In this document: piece by piece, positions 11,822-19,835 of the stretch | Layout: every line of letters begins with the position of its first letter | How positions within the stretch are numbered: position 1 is the first letter of the stretch | Made by a program: the position numbers and the translations under genes | Source: Rubellimicrobium sp. | GTDB lineage: Bacteria; Pseudomonadota; Alphaproteobacteria; Rhodobacterales; Rhodobacteraceae | DNA: 32,463 bases | Assembly (NCBI GenBank): GCA_020832515.1 | Contig: JAFIEN010000007.1 | Location: 1-32,463 of the forward strand | Direction of reading: 5' to 3' | The notes under the pieces: generated by a model | The model's input: the letters and a program-made list of their open reading frames with translations, nothing else | Told to the model about the DNA's origin: nothing | Databases searched by the model: none

Positions 11822-11887
11822 TGCGGAAATTTGGCCAAATTTCCGCACCGCCCGGCCGGGCCGGGCGGGCCCGAATTTTGCAAATTC
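11822..11887. terminator. Stack of three inverted repeats between convergent genes (possible bidirectional terminator or interspersed palindrome)
   Basis: TGCGGAAATTTGGCCAAATTTCCGCA is a perfect 26-bp palindrome (11822-11847). CCGCCCGGCC-G-GGCCGGGCGG follows (11848-11868), then GAATTT-TGC-AAATTC (11873-11887). Confidence 0.6.
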
Positions 11888-12518
11888 AGGGGCTCTGCAG
11901 CCCGTGGCGGGCGCGGAAGCGGGGGATCTCGGCCCCGGTCGGGGCCACGCCCGAAAAGGTCTGGATGTAGAGCGGCATACGCTGGATCCTGAGTTCCGCA
12001 GGTTCCTGCACCATCATCGCGATATAGCCGATCTGGGTGTAATAGACCGTCAGTGCCCGCACCTCGGCCAGATCGGGCGGCTGGCCGAAGCGGGCGAAGA
12101 TCGCCGTGATCGCGGCAATCCGGGCGCGGTCGTTCTGCTCGAGCAGGTCGCGCAGGGCGGCGTCGCCCAGAGCCCAGTTGCGCACCGCCACGTCAAGGCC
12201 TGCGTCGAACAGATCAGAGCTCAGCCAGCAGTCGAAGAGATTGAACAGCGCCTCGGACAGGCTGTCGGCATAGGCCTCGCAGCGGGCGATCAGGTTGGTG
12301 GTGTTCTTCTTCTGCCAGCGCTCGACGAGGGCGGCCAGAAGATCGTCGCGGCTGTCGAAATGGCCGTAGAAGCTGGTGCGCGACAGTCCCATCCGCTCGG
12401 CCAGAAGGCCCGGGCGGACCTGATCCACCCCGGCCTCGACCAGCAGCGCATGGGCCGCCTCGAGCCAGTGTTCGGGCGATCCCCGCACCGCCTGCTGCCG
12501 TTCCGCCGCCTGTCCCAT
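11886..12518 (-). CDS. TetR/AcrR family transcriptional regulator
   Basis: N-terminal HTH (LLVEAGVDQVRPGLLAERMGLSRTSFYGHFDSRDDLLAALVERW). Start taken as MGQAAERQQ. Confidence 0.88.
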   Translation of the reverse strand: MGQAAERQQAVRGSPEHWLEAAHALLVEAGVDQVRPGLLAERMGLSRTSFYGHFDSRDDLLAALVERWQKKNTTNLIARCEAYADSLSEALFNLFDCWLSSDLFDAGLDVAVRNWALGDAALRDLLEQNDRARIAAITAIFARFGQPPDLAEVRALTVYYTQIGYIAMMVQEPAELRIQRMPLYIQTFSGVAPTGAEIPRFRARHGLQSP

Positions 12519-12593
12519 CGGCCCCGGATAGCAGGGCGAGGGGCGTCGTTCAACCAAGCCGGAGCCATCCTGTGACGCCTGCGTCGGAAATCT

Positions 12594-12607
12594 TGACACA
12601 TGTGTCA
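12594..12607. promoter_or_regulatory. Perfect 14-bp palindrome, candidate TetR operator, overlapping a TTGACA -35-like hexamer
   Basis: TGACACATGTGTCA is identical to its reverse complement. It lies between the divergent TetR (start 12518) and mttB-like (start 12653) genes. Confidence 0.6.
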
Positions 12608-12652
12608 TTTTCGGCTGCACTACGGCTTGTCCGTCAGCCGGGAGCCAGCCTC

Positions 12653-14218
12653 ATGAGCGATGTCACCGAAGCCGCCCCCCGCCGGACCCGGGCGGCGCGG
12701 CGACCTGCCCGCAGCGCAGCACCCGGTCAGAACCCGACGCTGGAATGCGCCTATATCACCCGCCGCATCCCGACCTATGACCTTGTGGGCGAAGAGGCGC
12801 TGGAGCGGATCGAGGCGACAGCCGACCGGATCCTTGCCGAAATCGGGATCGAGTTCCGCGAGGATCCCGAGACGGTCGAGCTGTTCCGCCGCGCGGGCGG
12901 CGAGGTGCGCCCCGTGTCCGAGAACGCCTGGAACATCCGCTTCGCGCCCGGCCTGATCCGCAGCCTCTGCGCCACGGCGCCCGCGCGGTTCACGCAGCAG
13001 GCCCGCAACCCCGCCCGCAATGTCGAGGTCGGGGGCGATGCGATGGTCTTTGCGCCGTCCTACGGCAGCCCCTTCATCATGGAGACTGACGGCAACCGCC
13101 GCTATGCGACGCTGGAAGACTTCCAGAACCTGATCAAGCTGGGCCAGTCCTCGCCCTGGTTGCATCATTCGGGCGGGACGATCTGCGAGCCGACGGATGT
13201 GCCGGTCAACAAGCGGCATCTGGACATGGTTCATGCGCATATGCGCTATTCCGATCGGGCGTTCCTCGGCTCGATCACGGCACCCGAACGGGCCGCCGAC
13301 AGTATCGAGATGTGCCGGATCCTGTTCGGGCCGGAGGTGGTTGACGCGCATTGCGTGATCATGGGCAATTTCAACTCGACCTCGCCGCTGGTCTGGGACG
13401 GGGTGAGCACGCGGGGCATCCGCATCTATGCAGCGGCAGGGCAGGGGTCGATCCACCTGCCCTTTCTTCTGGGTGGTGCTGTCAGCCCGGTGACGATGGC
13501 GGGCGCGCTGGCGCAATCGCTGGCGGAATCCATGGTGGGCGTGGCGCTGACCCAGCTGGTCCGGCCCGGGGCGCCTGCGCTGATCGCGACCTTCCTGTCG
13601 TCGCTGTCGCTTCGGTCGGGCTCGCCCACGTTCGGCACGCCGGAACCGGCGCTGGGGTCGTTGGTGATGGGGCAGCTGGCGCGGCGGCTGAACCTGCCGC
13701 TCAGGTGTTCGGGCAATTTCTCGACCTCGAAACTGCCCGATGCGCAGGCGATGACGCAGAGCATGATGTCGATGATGGCGGCTGTGCAGTGCGGGGCGAA
13801 TTACATCCTGCATTCGGCGGGGTTTCTCGACGGCCTCCTGTCGATGTCCTACGAGAAATTCGTGCTGGATTGCGACCTTTGCGGGGCGTTGCATGCCTAT
13901 CTGAAGGGGCTGGACATGAGCGAGGAGGCGCTGGGCTTCGAGGCCCTGGCCGAAGGGGGGCCGGGGGCGCATATGTTCGGCACCGCCCATACGCTTAGGC
14001 ATTACGAGACGGCCTATTGGGACTCGGGGATGGACGATTACCAGACCTGGGAGGCCTGGAACGAACAGGGGCGCGAGGATGCGATCGGGCGCGCCGAGCG
14101 GCGGTGGAAGGCGATGCTGGCCGCCTATGAGCCACCGCCCATGGACGAGGGCGTGGACGAGGCTTTGTGTGACTTCGTGGCGCGGCGCAAGCGCGAGATG
14201 GCGGACCTGTGGTATTGA
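12653..14218 (+). CDS. Trimethylamine methyltransferase (MttB) family protein, non-pyrrolysine type
   Basis: MttB-superfamily features (LAEIGIEFREDPETVELFRRAGGEV; HHSGGTICEPTDVPVNKRHLDM). Single uninterrupted ORF with no in-frame amber codon. Confidence 0.85.
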   Translation: MSDVTEAAPRRTRAARRPARSAAPGQNPTLECAYITRRIPTYDLVGEEALERIEATADRILAEIGIEFREDPETVELFRRAGGEVRPVSENAWNIRFAPGLIRSLCATAPARFTQQARNPARNVEVGGDAMVFAPSYGSPFIMETDGNRRYATLEDFQNLIKLGQSSPWLHHSGGTICEPTDVPVNKRHLDMVHAHMRYSDRAFLGSITAPERAADSIEMCRILFGPEVVDAHCVIMGNFNSTSPLVWDGVSTRGIRIYAAAGQGSIHLPFLLGGAVSPVTMAGALAQSLAESMVGVALTQLVRPGAPALIATFLSSLSLRSGSPTFGTPEPALGSLVMGQLARRLNLPLRCSGNFSTSKLPDAQAMTQSMMSMMAAVQCGANYILHSAGFLDGLLSMSYEKFVLDCDLCGALHAYLKGLDMSEEALGFEALAEGGPGAHMFGTAHTLRHYETAYWDSGMDDYQTWEAWNEQGREDAIGRAERRWKAMLAAYEPPPMDEGVDEALCDFVARRKREMADLWY

Positions 14219-14230
14219 GGCGGGCCGGGC

Positions 14231-14290
14231 TGGGGGGCTCTGCCCCCCGCCTTCGGCTCCCCCCGGGATATTTGTGAACAAAAGAAGCGA
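14231..14290 (+). repeat. G/C-block interspersed repeat, copy 2
   Basis: TGGGGGGCTCTGCCCCCCGCCTTCGGCTCCCCCCGGGATATTTGTGAACAAAAGAAGCGAG matches the block at 39-100 closely by eye. Confidence 0.7.
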
Positions 14291-14299
14291 GTGGGCGGG

Positions 14300-16282
14300 A
14301 TGAGCTTTCCACATATGTTCGAGCCCCTGCGGCTGCGTCACAGGGTGTTGCGCAACCGGGTGGTGTTCGGGGCGCATACGGCGAACATGTCCGAAGGCGG
14401 GCTGCCTGGGGCGCAGCATATCGGCTATTATCGCGAGCGGGCGATCGGGGGGGCTGCGATGATCGTGGTCGAGCCGATGCCGGTGCATGGCTCGGCCGTG
14501 CTGACGCGGGGCAATTTCCGCCATTCCGACGATGCGGTGGTGCCGGCGTTCCGCAAGCTGACCGAGGCGGTCAAGGCGGAAGGGGCGGTGATCCTGCAGC
14601 AGTTGTACCACGTGGGGCAGCACGGGGATCAGGACAATTCCTGGCATCCGAACTGGTCGCCCTCGGGCGGGCCGTCCTGGCATGACAGCGACGCGAGCCA
14701 TGCGATGACCGAGGCCGAGATCGAGGAGGTGCTGGAGGGCTATGTGGCGGCAGCGATCCGCTGTCGCGAGGCCGGGTTCGACGGGGTGGAGTTCTGGGCC
14801 GCCTATCACGCGCTGCCCGACCAGTTCTGGACGCCGTTTTCCAACCGGCGCGAGGATCGCTGGGGTGGGTCGCTCGAGAACCGGACGCGGTTTTCGCGGC
14901 AAGCGATGCACCGGATCCGGGCGGCCTGTGGCGATGATTTCATCATCGGGCTGGCGGTGAATGACGAACCCGATGTTCCGGCCGCGCTGGGGCGCGAGGC
15001 GCTGGCCGAGGTCATTGCGCTCCATGATGCCGAGGGGGCGATGGATTACGTCACCTGCGGGTCGGGGAGCTATTTCGATTTCTACAAGCTGATGCCGACC
15101 TTCCTTTATCCCGAAAAGCTGGGGGCCGATCTGGCCGCGCATCTGAAGGGCGTGGTGAAGAATGCGGTGGTGACGGCCGAGAGCCATATCCGCACGCCCG
15201 AGAATGCCGAGGAGGTGCTGCGGCAGGGGCAAGCCGATCTGGTGAGCATCGTGCGCGGCCAGATCGCCGATCCGCATCTGGTGGAGAAGGCGCGGGCGGG
15301 GCGGGCCGGGGATGTGCGGGGGTGTATTTCCTGCAACCAGATGTGCTGGGGGCGGCGGAGCCGGGATTACTGGATTTCCTGCCTGATCAACCCTTCGGCG
15401 GGGCGGGAATGGGAATGGGGCGGGGATCGCTTCGTGCCCGGTCCGGGTGGGCGGGTGCTGGTCGTGGGGGGTGGCCCCGCGGGGCTGGAGGCGGCGCGGG
15501 CCGCGGCCGAGCGGGGGTTTGACGTGACATTGGCCGAGGCGGGGCCGGCGTTGGGGGGGCAGTTCCGGCTGGCGGGGCTGCAGCCGCGCCGCGCGCAGAT
15601 CACCGATCTTCTGGGCGGGTCCGAGCGGCAGCTGGCGCGGCTGGGGGTCGAGGTGCGGCTGAACGCCTATCTGGAGGCCGACGAGATTGCCGGGATCGGC
15701 GCGGAACTTGTGGCGCTGGCGACGGGATCGCTGCCCGATCCGGACGGGTTCCAGCGCGCGATGACGCATCTGGAGCGGCTGCCGGGGATCGAGGCGGGGC
15801 GGGTCTGGTCGCCCGAGGATGTGCTGGGGCGGGTCGCGCGCCCTGGCCGCCGGGTGGTCGTGCTGGACGAGGGGGGCAACTGGCGGGGCGCGGGCACGGC
15901 CTGGTGGCTGGCCGAGGCGGGGCATGAGGTGACGGTGGTCACGCCCGATCCGCTGGTCGGCAAGGAGCTGCAGCGCAGCGCCGCCGATTTCCCGCTGCGC
16001 AAGCGCATGGCGGCGCTGGGTGCGCGGTTCGTGACCGAAAGCGCGATCGCAGCCTGGCGGGGGAACGGGGGCGGGGCCGAGGTGCTGGACCTGCTGACGG
16101 GCGAGGTCGAGGTGATCCCGGCGGATGATCTGGTGATGTCGACGGCCAACAGGGCGGATACGGAGCTGCCGGGCGCGCTGGCGGCACTTGGGGTGGGGTT
16201 CACCCAGCTTGGCGATGCCGCAGCCCCCCGAATGGCGGCGCAGGCGTTTCATGACGGGCGGAAATGGGCGCTCTCTCTCTGA
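14300..16282 (+). CDS. NADH:flavin oxidoreductase / FAD-dependent oxidoreductase (TMADH/FadH-like, FMN + 4Fe-4S + FAD)
   Basis: OYE-like barrel (FSNRREDRWGGSLENRTRF), Fe-S motif C-x2-C-x3-C-x11-C (CISCNQMCWGRRSRDYWISC), and dinucleotide-binding motif VLVVGGGPAGLEAARAAAERG. Confidence 0.9.
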   Translation: MSFPHMFEPLRLRHRVLRNRVVFGAHTANMSEGGLPGAQHIGYYRERAIGGAAMIVVEPMPVHGSAVLTRGNFRHSDDAVVPAFRKLTEAVKAEGAVILQQLYHVGQHGDQDNSWHPNWSPSGGPSWHDSDASHAMTEAEIEEVLEGYVAAAIRCREAGFDGVEFWAAYHALPDQFWTPFSNRREDRWGGSLENRTRFSRQAMHRIRAACGDDFIIGLAVNDEPDVPAALGREALAEVIALHDAEGAMDYVTCGSGSYFDFYKLMPTFLYPEKLGADLAAHLKGVVKNAVVTAESHIRTPENAEEVLRQGQADLVSIVRGQIADPHLVEKARAGRAGDVRGCISCNQMCWGRRSRDYWISCLINPSAGREWEWGGDRFVPGPGGRVLVVGGGPAGLEAARAAAERGFDVTLAEAGPALGGQFRLAGLQPRRAQITDLLGGSERQLARLGVEVRLNAYLEADEIAGIGAELVALATGSLPDPDGFQRAMTHLERLPGIEAGRVWSPEDVLGRVARPGRRVVVLDEGGNWRGAGTAWWLAEAGHEVTVVTPDPLVGKELQRSAADFPLRKRMAALGARFVTESAIAAWRGNGGGAEVLDLLTGEVEVIPADDLVMSTANRADTELPGALAALGVGFTQLGDAAAPRMAAQAFHDGRKWALSL

Positions 16283-16965
16283 TCCAGCGCCGGGGCGGAA
16301 CCTGGTTCCGTGTCAGGTCCTGCCGGTCCCGGTGGCCGACCCCTGCCTTGTGCCTGCAGGAGCAACCGGTTCCGCTTCGGCCTGGGTGCCCGGCAACCGA
16401 GGCGACCGGCCAGGGTTGGCACCCGCCATCATCATCGCGAAGGGGCCATGGACCCGCGCGCGGCCTGACGGGCCGGTCCGGGGCATGGCCGTCGGGCACT
16501 GAGCATCGGGATGTGGGGGGAGCATGCGGCGGCATGGGGGATTGCCAGAGGCCGCGCGCGGCGACGGCGCCGATCGTGAGTTGACGGGTCAAGTCCGGTG
16601 CGGCCCTCCATCAGCGCACTTGCCCAGACACAGGGCACGGCCCCGGTCCGGCACGATGTCGCCGATCTGCTGTATGAATTGCCGTTCGCAGCGCAACAAG
16701 ACCGCGATCTGAGGCAACCGGCCCCGGATCAGCTGCTCGGGCGGAATGAAGGATCGCGCAAGGTTGTGATGCAGCGGCGCGGAGGACCGCCCGCCTTCAA
16801 CGGACGGAGCCAGACGGCTGTCGGACATGTCTCGTCTGCCATTCGCTTTGGTCGAGTTACCCCTGCGGGCAGAGCCCCCGGTGACCGGACCTCTTGCAGA
16901 GCGACGGGATTGTCTGGTCCGGGCGCCGGGTCGGACTGGCCGGCCCCGACCCGGGTTGCACCTTT

Positions 16966-17835
16966 TCAGGCATCACCTGCATCTGCCTCGCGCGCAAGAA
17001 GGGCGGCAAGGCCCGAACGATAGTCCGGATGGAGAAGCTGCACGCCAAGTTCGCTCTTGATCAGGTCATTCCTCACCTTTTTGCTTTCGGCATAGAAGCT
17101 GCGGGCCATCGGCGTCATTTCGGCGGTGGCGAAATCCTCGGCCGGAGGGACTGGCAGCCCGAGGAGTTCGGCGGCATGCGCGATCACGTCTTCGGGCGGG
17201 GCCGGGTCGTCGTCGCAGAGATTGTAGATCGCGCCGGGGCGGGGCCGCGCAATGGAGGCGGCAAGGACCTGGGCAATGTCGTCGACATGGATGCGGCTGA
17301 AGACCTGGCCGGGCTTGACGATCCGCCGCGCACTTCCCTCGCGCACCTTCGCGAAGGGGCCGCGGCCGGGGCCGTAGATGCCCGCAAGCCGGAAGATGTG
17401 GAGCGGCAGGCCGGGGATCGCCTGCCACGCCGCCTCGGCCGCAACGCGGGCGCGGCCGCGTGCGGTCGTGGGCGCAAGCGGCGCAGTTTCATCCACCCAG
17501 TCGCCGCCGCGATCGCCGTAGACACCGGTTGTCGAGAGATAGCCGACCCAGTCGAAACGCTCGGCCCGGGCCGCGATATCGCACCAGAGCAGGTTGAGGA
17601 CGGGGTCACCCATCGCATCGGGTGCGGCCGAGATCAGCAGGTGGCTGGCGGCATCCAGGGCCGGCGTCATGTCCGAGCCGGGCCAGACCAGGGGATGGAT
17701 ACCTTCGTCGTAGAGAGCGCGGGCCTTGTCGTGGCTGCGGGTGGTGCCGATCACGCGCCAGCCCTGCGGCAGGAGAAGGCGCGCAAGGGCGCCCGCCGAG
17801 AAGCCGTGGCCGAAAGACAGAAGGGTGCCGCTCAT
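16966..17835 (-). CDS. NAD(P)-dependent epimerase/dehydratase-like SDR protein (YeeZ-like)
   Basis: MSGTLLSFGHGFSAGALARLLLPQGWRVIGTTRS, GYLSTTGVYGDRGGDWVDE, HIFRLAGIYGPGRGPFAKVREG, RIHVDDIAQVLAASI. Confidence 0.85.
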   Translation of the reverse strand: MSGTLLSFGHGFSAGALARLLLPQGWRVIGTTRSHDKARALYDEGIHPLVWPGSDMTPALDAASHLLISAAPDAMGDPVLNLLWCDIAARAERFDWVGYLSTTGVYGDRGGDWVDETAPLAPTTARGRARVAAEAAWQAIPGLPLHIFRLAGIYGPGRGPFAKVREGSARRIVKPGQVFSRIHVDDIAQVLAASIARPRPGAIYNLCDDDPAPPEDVIAHAAELLGLPVPPAEDFATAEMTPMARSFYAESKKVRNDLIKSELGVQLLHPDYRSGLAALLAREADAGDA

Positions 17836-18032
17836 GAAGATAGGGGATGGGCAATGGCGGCCGTGTCTGCAAGGGCCGTTGCGCAGGGAAATGTGTAAAA
17901 TTCTCGGGAATGCGCCCAAGGCCGGGGTGGGAGGTTTCGCGCGCATTGTCTTCGGCTGCCCGGCGCGGTGCCCCTCGACCTGTGGACATGGACGGGGCTT
18001 GCGCAGAATGCCTGAGTCGGAACAGATGGCGT

Positions 18033-19835
18033 ATGGAACATCATATCTTGCAGAGTTGGGCTGAAAGTGCCCCCGGTCTTGTCGCCGTGGCGGCAGGCCG
18101 TGCCGCGGCGGATACGGTCATCCGCGGCGGCCGTCTGGTGAACGTCCAGAGCCGTGAGGTGCTGGACGGCTGGCAAGTTGCCATTGCAGCGGGGCGCTTC
18201 GCCTATGTCGGTCCCGACGCGTCGCATTGCATCGGGCCCGACACGCAGGTGATCGAGGCCGAGGGGCGCTACCTGATCCCGGGCCTCTGCGACGGCCACA
18301 TGCATATCGAATCAGGCATGCTGACGCCCGCCGAATTCGCCGCAGCCGTGATCCCGCATGGCACCACGACCATGTTCACCGACCCGCACGAGATTGCCAA
18401 TGTGCTGGGGCTGGAGGGCGTGCGGATGATGCATGACGAGGCGATGATGCAGCCCGTCAACATCTTTACCCAGATGCCCTCCTGCGCGCCGTCCGCCCCG
18501 GGGCTCGAGACGACGGGCTACGAGATCGGCCCCGCGGATGTGGCCGAGGCGATGACATGGCCCGGCATCATCGGCCTGGGCGAGATGATGAACTATCCCG
18601 GCGTGATCAACGGCGATCCGCAGATGCTGGCCGAGATGGCCGAGGCGATGCGGGCGGGCAAGACGGTGGGTGGGCATTATGCGTCCCCTGACCGGGGCAT
18701 CCCGTTTCACGCCTATGTCGCGGGCGGTCCGGCGGATGATCACGAAGGCACCGCCGAGGCCGATGCGATTGCCCGCGCGCGGCAGGGGATGCGGTCGATG
18801 CTGCGGCTGGGCTCTGCCTGGTACGATGTGGAAAGCCAGATCACGGCGATTACGGAAAAGGGTCTGGATCCGCGCAATTTCATCCTGTGCACAGATGATT
18901 GCCATTCGGGCACGCTGGTGAACGAGGGCCACATGAACCGCGTGGTGCGCCACGCCATCGCCTGCGGTTGCGATCCGCTGGTGGCCTTGCAGATGGCCAC
19001 GGTGAACACCGCGACTCACTTCGGGCTGGAGCGCGAGCTTGGGTCGATCGCGCCGGGTCGGCGGGCGGATGTGATCCTGACCTCGGATCTTGTGGCGTTG
19101 CCGATCGAGGTGGTGATCGCGCGCGGGCGGGTGGTGGCGCGGGATGGGCAGATCACGGTCGCCTGCCCGCATTACGACTGGCCCGAGACTGCGCGGCAGA
19201 CCGTGCGGCTGGGCAAGGTGATCGCCCCCGAGGATTTCGCCATTCCCGCGCCCGAAGGCGCCAATGCGGTCCGCGCCCGCGTGATCGGCGTGGTCGAGAA
19301 TCAGGCCCCGACAAAGGCGCTGAGCTTTGAACTGCCCGTGACCGAAGGCCGGGTGCAGGCCACCGGAGAGGTCTGCCAGATCGCGCTTGTCGAACGGCAC
19401 CGGGCGACGGGCAAGGTGGTGAACGGCTTTGTGTCGGGCTTCGGCTATACGGGCGAAATGGCCATCGCCTCGACCGTGGCGCATGACAGCCACCACATGA
19501 TCGTCGTGGGCACATCCGCCGCAATGATGGCGGCCGCCGCGAACCGGTTGGGCGAGGTGGGGGGCGGGGTCACCGTCTGGAAGGACGGGGCCGAGATCGC
19601 GCTGGTCGAACTGCCCATCGCGGGCCTGATGTCCGACAGCCCGGCGGCCGAGGTGGCGGCGAAGGCGCAGGGCATCGTGGCGGCGATGGAGGCCTGCGGC
19701 TGCACGCTCAACAACGCCTATATGCAGCATTCCCTTCTGGCGCTGGTCGTCATACCCGAGTTGCGCATCTCTGACATGGGTCTGGTCGACGTGACCCGGT
19801 TCGAGGTGACGGACCTTTTCGAGGATAATGCATGA
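18033..19835 (+). CDS. ade: Adenine deaminase
   Basis: RGGRLVNVQSREVLDGWQVAIAAGRFAYVG, IPGLCDGHMHIESGMLTPAEFAAAVIPHGTTTMFTDPHEIANVLG, CTDDCHSGTLVNEGHMNRVV. Confidence 0.93.
   Translation: MEHHILQSWAESAPGLVAVAAGRAAADTVIRGGRLVNVQSREVLDGWQVAIAAGRFAYVGPDASHCIGPDTQVIEAEGRYLIPGLCDGHMHIESGMLTPAEFAAAVIPHGTTTMFTDPHEIANVLGLEGVRMMHDEAMMQPVNIFTQMPSCAPSAPGLETTGYEIGPADVAEAMTWPGIIGLGEMMNYPGVINGDPQMLAEMAEAMRAGKTVGGHYASPDRGIPFHAYVAGGPADDHEGTAEADAIARARQGMRSMLRLGSAWYDVESQITAITEKGLDPRNFILCTDDCHSGTLVNEGHMNRVVRHAIACGCDPLVALQMATVNTATHFGLERELGSIAPGRRADVILTSDLVALPIEVVIARGRVVARDGQITVACPHYDWPETARQTVRLGKVIAPEDFAIPAPEGANAVRARVIGVVENQAPTKALSFELPVTEGRVQATGEVCQIALVERHRATGKVVNGFVSGFGYTGEMAIASTVAHDSHHMIVVGTSAAMMAAAANRLGEVGGGVTVWKDGAEIALVELPIAGLMSDSPAAEVAAKAQGIVAAMEACGCTLNNAYMQHSLLALVVIPELRISDMGLVDVTRFEVTDLFEDNA

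Noticed and set aside
12653-14218. Possible pyrrolysine-containing MttB
   Set aside because: The ORF is continuous to a TGA stop with no internal TAG, so it is the non-Pyl subgroup.
12620-16252. 1210-aa minus-strand ORF
   Set aside because: Lies wholly antisense to the MttB-like and oxidoreductase genes; repetitive Q/R/H/P-rich translation typical of a GC-rich shadow frame.
16598-17023. Plus ORF (141 aa) in the 16.3-17.0 kb gap
   Set aside because: No recognisable motif, biased composition and overlap with the SDR-like gene; not called as CDS.
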